This document shows positions 9,077 through 17,356 of a DNA stretch of 64,000 bases, piece after piece (the first letter of the stretch is position 1; every line of letters starts with the position of its first letter). This stretch comes from Sulfitobacter sp. (GTDB lineage Bacteria; Pseudomonadota; Alphaproteobacteria; Rhodobacterales; Rhodobacteraceae): contig JAFMGZ010000006.1 of the NCBI GenBank assembly GCA_017854855.1, forward strand, positions 52,845-116,844. Direction: 5' to 3'. The translations under genes were made by a program, and so were the position numbers. The notes under the pieces are model-generated. The model had not been told where the DNA came from. It did not search any database and was given only the letters and a program-made list of their open reading frames with translations.

Positions 9077-10018
9077 CTATCTGGGTGCTGCTGCACGCTG
9101 CAAACGGTCATTGATCGCGCGGCCCAGTCCCGTGTTGGGCACAGGGGCCACCGCAATGGGACGGCCCGTGGCGTCCAGGCGGTGCAGATGGTCAAACAGA
9201 TTTGCCGCAGCCTCTGCCAGATCACCGCTGGGGGACAGGTTCAGATCACCCTCAATGGTGCCAAAGCCCAGCATCACCTCATCGTTTTGCGCGGTGAGGG
9301 CATTCAACCGCACCGACGCCCCCGGCGCATAATGCGAGCTCAATTGGCCGGGCGCGATGATCTCGGCCCCGCTTGCCTCGGTCACGGGATGGCCCAGTGC
9401 CGCTTCGATGGCCTCTTTCGGCAAGCCGCCTGCGCGCAGAAGCACGGCATCAGGGCCATTCAGCCCGACGATGGTGCTTTCCAGTCCAACGGGGCAGGGA
9501 CCATCGTCCAGGACGGCGGCAATCCGACCGTCCAGCCCGGCCAGCACATGACTGACCAATGTGGCGCTGATCTTGCCCGATGGGTTGGCAGAGGGGGCTG
9601 CAACCGGCCCGCCAAAGGCCTGCAACAAGGCCTGCGCCGTCGCATGTGCAGGCACCCGCAGTGCGACGGTATCCAGACCTGCCGTCACCAGTGAGGACAG
9701 GCCATGCCCGTCCTTCAATGGCAGGACCAGGGTCAGCGGTCCGGGCCAGAAGGCGGATGCCAGTATCTCGGCGGTATCAGACCAGTGGACATAGCGCCGG
9801 GCACTGCCGGCGTCGGCCAGATGCACGATCAAGGGGTTGAAGCTGGGCCTTCCCTTGGCCGCGAATATTGCGGCCACCGCGCGACCGTCGCGCGCGTCTG
9901 CCCCAAGGCCGTAAACGGTCTCTGTGGGGAAAGACACAAGCAGGCCCCGCGCCAGCAACTGTGCTGCCGTTTCAATGCCGCCTGACTGCGGAAAAAGGTG
10001 TTTTGTCTTAAAGCTCAT
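9077..10018 (-). CDS. tsaC: L-threonylcarbamoyladenylate synthase (Sua5/YwlC/TsaC)
   Basis: The enzyme makes threonylcarbamoyl-AMP from threonine, bicarbonate and ATP, the first step toward the t6A modification of tRNAs reading ANN codons. The 313-residue protein has the YrdC-domain motif SFPTETVYGLGADA, followed by AAIFAAKGRPSFNPLIVH and GPVAAPSANPSGKIS. A C-terminal Sua5 domain contains LSSHYAPGA, so this is the longer Sua5 type rather than the short TsaC type. The ATG at 10018 has GGGAA five bases upstream. It is convergent with yqgE. Confidence 0.95.
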   Translation of the reverse strand: MSFKTKHLFPQSGGIETAAQLLARGLLVSFPTETVYGLGADARDGRAVAAIFAAKGRPSFNPLIVHLADAGSARRYVHWSDTAEILASAFWPGPLTLVLPLKDGHGLSSLVTAGLDTVALRVPAHATAQALLQAFGGPVAAPSANPSGKISATLVSHVLAGLDGRIAAVLDDGPCPVGLESTIVGLNGPDAVLLRAGGLPKEAIEAALGHPVTEASGAEIIAPGQLSSHYAPGASVRLNALTAQNDEVMLGFGTIEGDLNLSPSGDLAEAAANLFDHLHRLDATGRPIAVAPVPNTGLGRAINDRLQRAAAPR

Positions 10019-10149
10019 GCAATTCCCGTGACGCGGCGTTTTGGTTGCGGGTGGCACTTCGTGCGTTTCATGGTAATCCACCTGCGATGCCCATAGCAGG
10101 GCTGTGTCCGGCTTGCCAAGTCACACGGCCCCCACACCGGAGAGCCTGC

Positions 10150-11862
10150 ATGCCTTATCGTGCCGCCGTCGATGAATTTAGTTTCTTGATCAATCATCTT
10201 TTGGATGCGGATGCTCTGCGTCAGACAAACCTTTTTGCAGAAGCCACGCAAGACGTGACAGATGCGATCCTGTCAGAGGCAGGCAAGCTGTGCGATGAGG
10301 TTCTTGCCCCCTTGCAGCGCGCGGGCGACCTGCATCCGGCGCGGTTGGAAAATGGTGTGGTGCGCACCTCACCGGGGTTTGCCGATGGGTTCAAGGCAAT
10401 AGCTGAGGGCGGTTGGCTGGGCATGTCCGCCGACCCGGCATTTGGTGGCATGGGCTTGCCGATGATCCTGACTTCGGCGGTCAATGAAATGATGAGCGGT
10501 GCCTGTCTTGCGCTGCAGCTTGCCCCGCTGATGAGCCAGGGCGAGATCGAAGCGCTAGAGCATCACGCAAGTGACGAGATCAAGGCGCTTTATCTGCCGA
10601 AACTGGTTTCGGGTGAATGGACCGGGACGATGAACCTGACAGAGCCGCAAGCGGGATCGGACGTCGGCGCGCTGAAATCCAAGGCCGAGGCCAATGGCGA
10701 CGGCACCTATGCCATCTCTGGCCAGAAAATCTATATCAGCTGGGGCGACCATGACGTCGCCGAAAACATCTGCCATCTGGTGCTGGCGCGGATTCCAGGT
10801 GCGCCCGAAGGGACCAAGGGCATCAGCCTGTTTCTGGTGCCTAAGTTCTTGCCAAATGCCGATGGTTCATTGGGTGCGCGCAATGGTGTGACCACGGTCA
10901 GTCTTGAACATAAGATGGGCATTCACGGCTCGCCCACAGCGGTTTTGCAATATGATCAGGCCAAGGGCTGGCTGATCGGGCCGGAACAGGGCGGAATGGC
11001 AGCCATGTTCACGATGATGAACAATGCCCGCCTTGGCGTTGGGGGGCAGGGGATCGGCGTGGCCGAAGCCGCCTTTCAGCATGCGCTGTCATACGCAGAG
11101 GGCCGCAAACAGGGCCGTGCGGGGGGCGACGGCAAGGGCAGCATCATTGATCACGCCGATGTGCATCGCATGCTGACAAGCATGAAGGCGGATATTTTCG
11201 CGGCCCGCGCGATCGGGTTGAGCTGTGCCTACGCGATCGACATGGCACGGGCGACGGGTGATCCTGCGTGGAAAGCACGCGCTGCATTGCTGACGCCGAT
11301 CTCAAAGGCCTTTGGCACGGACACCGGCATTGCCGTGGCTGAGATGGGGTTGCAGGTGCATGGCGGCATGGGTTTTGTCGAAGAAACGGGTGCCGCCCAA
11401 TTCAGCCGCGATGTCCGCGTGACCGCGATTTACGAAGGCACCAACGGCATTCAGGCGATGGACCTTGTGGCCCGCAAGATGATGGACGGAGGCGAGGCCG
11501 CGTCGCGGCTGCTGGACGAAATGGAAGTAGATATCGAGCTGGCAAGAGAGCATTTCCCGAACATGGCCGATGGGGTCTGGCAAGCCTGCGAAAGCATGCG
11601 CGAGGCCACCGAATGGATGGTCGAGCAAGATCAGATGAACGCGCGTTTTGCCGGTGCTGTGCCCTTTTTGCGGGCCTTTGCCCGTGTGATCGGCGGCCAT
11701 CTGCACCTAAAGGCTGCAATGGCTGACAAGGGCGGTCCGCGTGAAAGATTGGCACGCTATTACATTTTGCGTCTTTTGCCCGAACATATGGGGCTGCTGG
11801 TGCATGCACAGGCGGGCGATGCCGATCTTTTTGCCGTCACAACAGAAGAGTTGGTAGCATAA
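10150..11862 (+). CDS. Acyl-CoA dehydrogenase, DmdC-like
   Basis: This 570-residue FAD enzyme would oxidise an acyl-CoA at the alpha-beta bond. It has an extra N-terminal segment, the flavin-side motif MNLTEPQAGSDVGAL, and the catalytic region AIYEGTNGIQAMDL with Glu429 as the likely base. A C-terminal extension follows, as in the DmdC branch (3-methylmercaptopropionyl-CoA dehydrogenase in DMSP demethylation). Roseobacter genomes carry several paralogues of this form, so the substrate cannot be fixed from sequence. The ATG at 10150 has GGAGAG upstream. The stop overlaps the start of the metallo-beta-lactamase-fold gene by one base, which suggests a shared acyl-CoA pathway. Confidence 0.9.
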   Translation: MPYRAAVDEFSFLINHLLDADALRQTNLFAEATQDVTDAILSEAGKLCDEVLAPLQRAGDLHPARLENGVVRTSPGFADGFKAIAEGGWLGMSADPAFGGMGLPMILTSAVNEMMSGACLALQLAPLMSQGEIEALEHHASDEIKALYLPKLVSGEWTGTMNLTEPQAGSDVGALKSKAEANGDGTYAISGQKIYISWGDHDVAENICHLVLARIPGAPEGTKGISLFLVPKFLPNADGSLGARNGVTTVSLEHKMGIHGSPTAVLQYDQAKGWLIGPEQGGMAAMFTMMNNARLGVGGQGIGVAEAAFQHALSYAEGRKQGRAGGDGKGSIIDHADVHRMLTSMKADIFAARAIGLSCAYAIDMARATGDPAWKARAALLTPISKAFGTDTGIAVAEMGLQVHGGMGFVEETGAAQFSRDVRVTAIYEGTNGIQAMDLVARKMMDGGEAASRLLDEMEVDIELAREHFPNMADGVWQACESMREATEWMVEQDQMNARFAGAVPFLRAFARVIGGHLHLKAAMADKGGPRERLARYYILRLLPEHMGLLVHAQAGDADLFAVTTEELVA

Positions 11863-12914
11863 TGGCCGATACTGCGCCCGTAGGGCTACGCTATCCTTGG
11901 GATACCCCGCCTGCACATGGTTCGGAGGCGATCGAGGTTGCACCGGGTGTCTTGTGGATCCGGATGCCATTGCCGATGAAGCTGGACCATGTGAACGTCT
12001 ATGCGCTGGATGAAGGGGACCATTGGACCATCATCGACACCGGTTTTGCCTCCAAGAAATCCAAGGCGCTTTGGGCCGAGGTGATCGCAGGCCCCTTGGG
12101 CGGCAAGCCCATCGGCCGGGTCGTGGTCACCCATCATCACCCCGATCATATCGGCCTTGCCGGGTGGTTTCAGACCGAACATGGCGCAGAGCTGGTGACC
12201 ACGCGCACCGCATGGCTCACGGCACGGATGCTGACGCTGGATGAACAAGAGGTATCCCCTGCAGAGGCGCTCAGTTTTTACCGTCAGGCCGGGATGGAAA
12301 GCACGCTGCTTGAGAAACGGACCAAGGACCGCCCGTTTAATTTTGCCGATATCGTATCGCCGTTGCCTTTGGGCTTTACCCGGGTGCAGCAGGGCGACAC
12401 GATCCAGATGGGCGGACGGGTCTGGGATGTGCATATGGGCAATGGCCATGCCCCGGAACATGCCACCTTTTGGAGCAGAGATGACAACCTGGTGATTGCG
12501 GGCGACCAGATCCTGCCGTCGATCAGCCCGAATGTGGGCGTCTACCCTACAGAACCCATGGCCGATCCCATTGGCGAATGGCTTGAGGCCTGCGAAAGGC
12601 TGGCCCCGCTGGCCCGCGCGGATCATCTGGTGTTGGGCGGGCATAAATTGCCCTTTACCGGTTTGCCCAAACGGATGGAGCAGTTGATTGACAACCATCA
12701 TGGCGCGCTGAAACGTCTGGCAGACTACATCGCTGAACCAAAAGCTGCATCTGAATGTTTTGGGGTGCTGTTCAAAAGAAAGATAGGAGAGGCCGAATAC
12801 GGTCTCGCATTGGTTGAATCGGTCGCCCATTTAAGCCACCTTTACCAAATGGGCCATGCCACCCGAACCCTCAGAGAAGCAGACGGTGCATGGGTATACC
12901 AAAGCAAAAGGTAG
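11862..12914 (+). CDS. Metallo-beta-lactamase-fold hydrolase
   Basis: The 350-residue protein has the metal-binding signature THHHPDH (His91-His96), a later HAPEH, a GDQILP metal Asp motif and GGHKLPF near the C-terminus. It should be a cytoplasmic two-metal hydrolase related to glyoxalase II and thioesterase-like members. Its start overlaps the acyl-CoA dehydrogenase stop in TAATG, so translation is coupled. That context favours hydrolysis of a CoA or other thioester product, although no substrate residue proves this. The C-terminal 70 residues form a helical winged-helix-like tail (ALVESVAHLSHLYQMGH), also seen in some LACTB2-like proteins. Confidence 0.88.
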   Translation: MADTAPVGLRYPWDTPPAHGSEAIEVAPGVLWIRMPLPMKLDHVNVYALDEGDHWTIIDTGFASKKSKALWAEVIAGPLGGKPIGRVVVTHHHPDHIGLAGWFQTEHGAELVTTRTAWLTARMLTLDEQEVSPAEALSFYRQAGMESTLLEKRTKDRPFNFADIVSPLPLGFTRVQQGDTIQMGGRVWDVHMGNGHAPEHATFWSRDDNLVIAGDQILPSISPNVGVYPTEPMADPIGEWLEACERLAPLARADHLVLGGHKLPFTGLPKRMEQLIDNHHGALKRLADYIAEPKAASECFGVLFKRKIGEAEYGLALVESVAHLSHLYQMGHATRTLREADGAWVYQSKR

Positions 12915-12920
12915 ACTTGG

Positions 12921-13394
12921 ATGGATCACATGATCAAAACGGCAGCCGAGGCAGTTGAAGCTGACGCACTGCCCAAGTGTTACGAAAGCCATACGAATCC
13001 TGCGCAGCGCAAGATTGAAATCGCGGAAATACCAAAGGCCATCAGCGAAAAGCCGGTGACGCAGAAAAGCCCTGCGCAATGGGCCTATGAGCGCACGGTG
13101 CTCTATCTCAAGAACTTTGAAGAACAGCTCGATAATGAACATGAGGTCGCAATGGGTTTTACCGGTGGCGATGCGGGCGTGCTGCGGATTGAGGGGATGG
13201 GGTATTTCGACCCTGATATCGTGACCTTTTACGGGACCGATGGCGACGGTGGGCGCACCCAGTTGGTGCAGCATGTCAGCCAGTTGAACGTGATGTTCCG
13301 CACTTTGCCCAAGGCAGACGACAGCAAGGCCCCAAACCGCATTGGATTTCGGCTTTTTGAACATCTTGACCAGGTGCCGGACAAGACCAGCTGA
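12921..13394 (+). CDS. Conserved hypothetical protein (DUF6173-like)
   Basis: This 157-residue soluble protein has no transmembrane segment or signal peptide. It contains KPVTQKSPAQWAYER and FTGGDAGVLRIEGMGYFDP, which I associate with a Rhodobacterales conserved family annotated as DUF6173; the match is from memory. No catalytic motif is visible. It follows the metallo-hydrolase gene after 6 bp and may be the last gene of that operon. An alternative ATG lies 9 bp downstream, and no strong ribosome-binding site decides between them. Function unknown. Confidence 0.8.
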   Translation: MDHMIKTAAEAVEADALPKCYESHTNPAQRKIEIAEIPKAISEKPVTQKSPAQWAYERTVLYLKNFEEQLDNEHEVAMGFTGGDAGVLRIEGMGYFDPDIVTFYGTDGDGGRTQLVQHVSQLNVMFRTLPKADDSKAPNRIGFRLFEHLDQVPDKTS

Positions 13395-13483
13395 TGCATC
13401 TGTGCCTGAGGCGCTTTGACCGCGTGACAGGGCATTGGAAATAGGATAATCAGCCGCAAACGATTTGCAAAAGGGACTTCGAC

Positions 13484-13618
13484 ATGGCCGATCATGAGCA
13501 TGGCAGCATGGACTTCACAGCACAGGAAAAGACATTTGACGGTTTCATGTCTTTTGTCACCAAGACAGTAATCGCGATTGTCGTGCTGCTGGTGCTGATG
13601 GCGATTTTCATCCGCTGA
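13484..13618 (+). CDS. aa3-type cytochrome c oxidase subunit IV
   Basis: A short gene of 44 codons encodes MADHEHGSMDF followed by a single membrane helix (TKTVIAIVVLLVLMAIFIR). The acidic/His-rich head and one C-terminal helix fit the bacterial aa3 oxidase subunit IV family (COX4_pro_2), a small accessory subunit packed against subunits I and III and not essential for catalysis in Paracoccus. AAGGGA precedes the ATG by about 8 bases. A weak promoter-like TTGACC lies at 13416. The lipoprotein gene starts 4 bp after the stop. No other oxidase subunits are in the window, so this gene is physically separate from the ctaCDE genes. Confidence 0.85.
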   Translation: MADHEHGSMDFTAQEKTFDGFMSFVTKTVIAIVVLLVLMAIFIR

Positions 13619-13622
13619 TCAG

Positions 13623-14297
13623 ATGAACTTCAGGTTGCCTATAGTCGGGGGCTGCCTTGCGGTGGCCTTTTTGGCCGGATGTTCGGTGGATAATAACCCC
13701 GACAGTTCGCTGCAAGAGGTGGCCGCAGCTGCCTATCGCAGCGCAGAGCCACCGTCTTTGACCGTCTTTACGATGGTCAACAACCGCACCGGTGACGGTG
13801 GACATTCCGCCTTGATGGTCAACGGGTCGCAGCGGGTGATCTTTGACCCGGCGGGTTCGTTCCGCGATGACCGCCTGCCGGAACGGGGTGATGTGCTGTA
13901 TGGCGTCACGCCGGCCTGGCTTCAGGCCTATAAATCGGCCCATGCCCGGTCAACATTCCACGTGGTCGCCCAGGAAATTCCCGTGACAGCCGCGCTTGCT
14001 GAACAGGCTTTGCGTCTGGTTCAGGCCAACGGGCCTGTGCCGGGGGCGTTCTGTGCGAATGCAACGACGGGCATCTTGCGCCAATTGGATTCGTTTCAGG
14101 GGGTCGACAGCACGTTCTTCCCCGCCAAGCTGATGGCGCAGCTTGAAACCTTTCCCAATGTCTCGACGACCAAGCTTTTTGAAAACGATGACGGCGATGT
14201 GATTGATGCGGTGCGTGCCGGTCAGTTGGCCGCGCTGCCTCAGCCCCAGCAACCGGGGCAGGCCGGCCCCTTCGCCGAAGTCAGAAAACTACCCTAG
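13623..14297 (+). CDS. Putative lipoprotein, conserved hypothetical
   Basis: This 224-residue protein has a type II signal peptide with lipobox LAGC (Cys near residue 20), predicting lipid attachment after export. The mature part includes VNNRTGDGGHSALMVNGSQ and FDPAGSF, with a conserved-looking His and Cys (FCANATTG). The HSAL...FDPAG pattern resembles papain-like or NlpC-type folds with His and Cys residues, but this is tentative. It lies 4 bp after the oxidase subunit IV gene and overlaps the convergent azlD end by 9 bp. Confidence 0.75.
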   Translation: MNFRLPIVGGCLAVAFLAGCSVDNNPDSSLQEVAAAAYRSAEPPSLTVFTMVNNRTGDGGHSALMVNGSQRVIFDPAGSFRDDRLPERGDVLYGVTPAWLQAYKSAHARSTFHVVAQEIPVTAALAEQALRLVQANGPVPGAFCANATTGILRQLDSFQGVDSTFFPAKLMAQLETFPNVSTTKLFENDDGDVIDAVRAGQLAALPQPQQPGQAGPFAEVRKLP

Positions 14298-14615
14298 CAG
14301 ATAAAGCACGGAGTAGAGCACCGTCGCACCGGACAGCATCGCGGCAAGAACGCTCTTGGTGATCAATCCTACCGCAAATGTGGTGGCCGCAGCAGCAAGG
14401 CGGGCTGGATCGGTCTCTCCTGATGTTGCCGAAGGCCACAGGACTTGCGGTGCGACAAGCGCAGGCAGCACCGCGACGGCCGTGTACCTCAGATGGCGCA
14501 GCAGCCAGGCTGGCATCGCACGGTGCCCCACCAGACCTGTAAAGACAAAGCGCAGGAAAAAGCTGCCCAATCCAAGACCGATGATCACGATCCAGAGGGT
14601 TGTCTTGTCGATCAT
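14289..14615 (-). CDS. azlD: Branched-chain amino-acid export subunit AzlD
   Basis: AzlD is the small partner of AzlC in a branched-chain amino-acid (or analogue) exporter. The 108-residue product has about four hydrophobic segments, an N-terminal WIVIIGLGLGSFFLRF helix and the conserved FLRF...LPALVAP pattern. The ATG at 14615 overlaps the azlC stop as ATGA and is preferred to an upstream in-frame start. It ends 9 bp inside the convergent lipoprotein gene. Confidence 0.9.
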   Translation of the reverse strand: MIDKTTLWIVIIGLGLGSFFLRFVFTGLVGHRAMPAWLLRHLRYTAVAVLPALVAPQVLWPSATSGETDPARLAAAATTFAVGLITKSVLAAMLSGATVLYSVLYLLG

Positions 14616-15331
14616 GATGCACCCCCCTTGCGCCGTTCCATCCACCATTCACATTGGGCACCTGCGACCATGCCGATCGCACCGGCGATAATGATTCCCA
14701 GCGAATACGGCACATCCACCGCCAGCAGGCTGACAACCACCGCCACGAATGCCGCAACCACATGGGCCAGCGTGCGAAACATCGGTGCGATCATGGCCAG
14801 AAAGGTGATCGGGATGGCGAAATCCAGCGCCCAGCTGTCGGGTACCTGTGCCCCAATCACCGCGCCCGTCAGCGTGCCCGCATACCACAGCACTGCCACC
14901 GGCGTGACCGCGCCAAAGAAATAACCCATCCTTTGCGGCACGGTCATCTGTGGCTCTTTTTCGAATTTCGCAATGGCCAAGATATAGGATTGATCCACCG
15001 TCAGATAGGCCGCCAGGGCACGCTGCCAAATGGGGGCCGCACCGATATAAGGCGTAAGCGAGGCGGAATACATTGCCATCCGCAGGTTCACCGCCAAAGC
15101 GGAGGCCAGAACGATGAATGTCGGGGCCTCTTCTTGCAAAAGCTGCAGGGCTGTGAACTGCGCGGCACCGGCGATCACCAGAAAGGAAAAGGCAAAGGTT
15201 TCAACCACGCTCAGCCCCGCCTCGACAGAGACAATGCCAAAGAGCATGGAAAACGGGATCACCACCAGAATGAAGGGGGCCGCGTCGCCAAGTCCCCTCA
15301 GGTAGGCGGATTTTGAGGTGGTGGAGGTCAT
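14612..15331 (-). CDS. azlC: Branched-chain amino-acid exporter AzlC
   Basis: AzlC is the main permease of the AzlCD export system. The 239-residue protein has about six to seven membrane helices, starts with a hydrophilic 15 residues, and carries the family signature SFLVIAGAAQFTALQLL and LAVNLRMAMYSASL. It is translationally coupled to azlD and divergent from fdhD across about 50 bp. Azl systems export leucine-type amino acids in Bacillus; the substrate here is inferred from the family. Confidence 0.93.
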   Translation of the reverse strand: MTSTTSKSAYLRGLGDAAPFILVVIPFSMLFGIVSVEAGLSVVETFAFSFLVIAGAAQFTALQLLQEEAPTFIVLASALAVNLRMAMYSASLTPYIGAAPIWQRALAAYLTVDQSYILAIAKFEKEPQMTVPQRMGYFFGAVTPVAVLWYAGTLTGAVIGAQVPDSWALDFAIPITFLAMIAPMFRTLAHVVAAFVAVVVSLLAVDVPYSLGIIIAGAIGMVAGAQCEWWMERRKGGAS

Positions 15332-15384
15332 GGGATGCCCTTAGGTTACGGGGTACTCGTAGCGCCAACGCCAAGGGGATACAA

Positions 15385-16269
15385 TTGGCCCAGAACCCTG
15401 ATGTAGACGATTACCTGATTGCACCTGACCCACAGGCGGTGCGCCTGACACGCGCGGTGCAGGGGCGCGACCATACCGGCGCGGCAACAACCATCCGCGT
15501 GGTCGAAGAGCGCCCCTTGACGATCTATCTCAATGCGCAGGAAATTGTCACCGCGATGACCATCGGTGACTATCCCGAATACCTGGCCCTTGGGTTCCTG
15601 CGCAATCAGCACATGCTGCGCCCGGACGAAGAGATCACCGGCGTCGATTATGACGAAGAACTGGAAGTCGTCGTCGTGCGCACCACCCGCGCGACCGATT
15701 ACGAGGATAAATTGCAGCGCAAGACCCGGACCAGCGGTTGCGCTGTCGGCACGGTGTTTGGCGATATGATGGAAGGGCTGAGTGATGTGAAACTGGCCGA
15801 TACGCCGGTGCGTACCTCGTGGCTTTATGCGCTGTCGGCCAAGATCAACCGCACGCCATCGCTCTATCTGGAAGCGGGGGCCATTCATGGCACCGTGCTG
15901 TGTCAGGGCGACAGACCGCTGGTCTATATGGAGGATGTGGGCCGCCATAATGCCGTCGACAAGATTGCGGGATGGATGCTGTCCGAACGCGTACCCGCCG
16001 CGGACAAGATCCTGTATACCACGGGTCGGCTGACCTCGGAGATGGTGATCAAGACCGCGATGATGGGGATCCCTGTGCTGGCCTCCCGCTCTGGCTTTAC
16101 CGCTTGGGGGGTGGAAATTGCCCAAGAGGTGGGGCTGACCCTGATTGGCCGGATGAAGGGCAAGCGTTTCGTCTGTCTCAGTGGTGAGGGGCGGCTGATC
16201 CGCGATGCCGATCCTGACCAGATCGCCGAAGAGCCGAAACGCTCTGGCCGCAAGGGGGATGGACAATGA
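15385..16269 (+). CDS. fdhD: Formate dehydrogenase accessory sulfurtransferase FdhD
   Basis: FdhD transfers sulfur from a cysteine desulfurase to the molybdenum of the formate dehydrogenase cofactor. The protein shows RPLTIYLNAQEIVTAMTIGD, DVGRHNAVDKIAGWML and SRSGFTAWGVEIA, all typical of FdhD. A TTG start at 15385 is chosen, because AAGGGG lies exactly 6 bases upstream and an upstream TTG at 15313 would run into azlC; this gives 294 residues. The active-site loop reads RTSGCAVGT with a single cysteine (Cys119), where E. coli has two (Cys121 and Cys124). It overlaps mobA by 4 bp and heads the cofactor operon. Confidence 0.94.
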   Translation: MAQNPDVDDYLIAPDPQAVRLTRAVQGRDHTGAATTIRVVEERPLTIYLNAQEIVTAMTIGDYPEYLALGFLRNQHMLRPDEEITGVDYDEELEVVVVRTTRATDYEDKLQRKTRTSGCAVGTVFGDMMEGLSDVKLADTPVRTSWLYALSAKINRTPSLYLEAGAIHGTVLCQGDRPLVYMEDVGRHNAVDKIAGWMLSERVPAADKILYTTGRLTSEMVIKTAMMGIPVLASRSGFTAWGVEIAQEVGLTLIGRMKGKRFVCLSGEGRLIRDADPDQIAEEPKRSGRKGDGQ

Positions 16270-16868
16270 AACAACCTTTGGGCGTCATCCTTGCCGGGGG
16301 ACAGGCGACGCGAATGGGCGGCGGTGACAAGGGATTGCTGCACCTTGGCGGCACGCCGCTTTTGACCCGGGTGATTGAGCGGCTGGAGCCGCAAGTGGCG
16401 GATCTGGCATTGAACGCCAATGGTGATCCGGCACGGTTTGCGGATTTTGGCCTGCCGGTCCTGCCCGACAGTATCGACGGTTTTGCAGGCCCGCTGGCGG
16501 GCGTGCTGGCCGGGCTTGATTGGGCTGCGGCCCAAGGGGGCGAAACCATCGTGACAGCGGCGGCAGATACGCCCTTTTTTCCCTGTGATCTGGTGCCCCA
16601 GCTGCTGCTGCGCGCCGAAGGGATGACCCATCCGCTGGTTCTGGCTGCCACACCGGATGCCAAACGCGGCACGGCCCGTCACCCCACCTTTGGGCTTTGG
16701 CCCGTTGCGCTGCGCGATGATCTGCGTGCGGCCCTTGCCGGGGGATTGCGCAAGGTTGTCCTATGGACCGAAAAACATGGCGGGCGCGAGGCTGTGTTCC
16801 CGCAGGAAGAGGCGTTCTTTAACGTGAATACCCCAGATGATCTGGCACAGGCGGAGGCGATGCTATGA
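16266..16868 (+). CDS. mobA: Molybdenum cofactor guanylyltransferase MobA
   Basis: MobA joins GMP from GTP to Mo-molybdopterin, giving the guanine dinucleotide cofactor used by DMSO-reductase-family enzymes such as formate dehydrogenase. The 200-residue protein has the nucleotide-binding start GVILAGGQATRMGGGDKGLL, a DSIDGFAGPLAGVLAGL segment, the metal-binding TAAADTPFFP motif and the late FFNVNTPDDL. The start overlaps fdhD as ATGA, and its own end overlaps mobB as ATGA. The context implies that FdhD and MobA act on the same enzyme pool. Confidence 0.96.
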   Translation: MKQPLGVILAGGQATRMGGGDKGLLHLGGTPLLTRVIERLEPQVADLALNANGDPARFADFGLPVLPDSIDGFAGPLAGVLAGLDWAAAQGGETIVTAAADTPFFPCDLVPQLLLRAEGMTHPLVLAATPDAKRGTARHPTFGLWPVALRDDLRAALAGGLRKVVLWTEKHGGREAVFPQEEAFFNVNTPDDLAQAEAML

Positions 16869-17356
16869 GGCTTTACGGCGTGGTTGGCTGGAAGAACGCG
16901 GGCAAGACAGGCCTGATGGAACGGCTGGTGACTGAAATTACCGGCAGGGGCATCACGGTTTCGACCGTCAAACATGCCCACCACAGCTTTGACGTGGATC
17001 ATCCGGGCAAGGACAGTTTTCGCCACCGCGCGGCGGGTGCCACGGAGGTGCTATTGGCCTCGCGCAACCGATTTGCCCTGATGCACGAGCTGCGCGATGC
17101 GCAAGAGCCCCGTCTGGATGATCTGCTGGCGCGGCTCAGCCCGGTCGATCTGGTTCTGATCGAAGGGTACAAGCGCGACAGCCATCCCAAGGTGGAGGCG
17201 CATCGCGCCGAAACCGGAAACCCGCTGATCGCACCGGAAGATCCTACCATCCGCGCCGTTGCAAGCGATACAGCGGTCGATCTGGACCGCCCGGTCTTTG
17301 ATTTGAACGATACCAAGGCGATTGCCGATTTTATCCTGTCAGAGGTTGGCCTTTGA
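16865..17356 (+). CDS. mobB: Molybdopterin-guanine dinucleotide biosynthesis protein MobB
   Basis: MobB is a small P-loop GTP-binding protein that assists MobA. The 163-residue product has the Walker A GWKNAGKTGLMERL at the N-terminus, STVKHAHHSFDVDHPGKDS, and LVLIEGYKRDSHPKVEA, all family hallmarks. It overlaps mobA by 4 bp upstream and moeA by 4 bp (TTGA) downstream. It is accessory rather than essential in E. coli. Confidence 0.95.
   Translation: MRLYGVVGWKNAGKTGLMERLVTEITGRGITVSTVKHAHHSFDVDHPGKDSFRHRAAGATEVLLASRNRFALMHELRDAQEPRLDDLLARLSPVDLVLIEGYKRDSHPKVEAHRAETGNPLIAPEDPTIRAVASDTAVDLDRPVFDLNDTKAIADFILSEVGL

Noticed and set aside
10150..11862. Firm naming as dmdC
   Set aside because: Roseobacter genomes contain several paralogues with the same architecture and no dmdA or dmdB lies nearby.
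15313..15384. An earlier TTG start for fdhD
   Set aside because: It would overlap the divergent azlC gene and has no ribosome-binding site; TTG 15385 has AAGGGG at ideal spacing.
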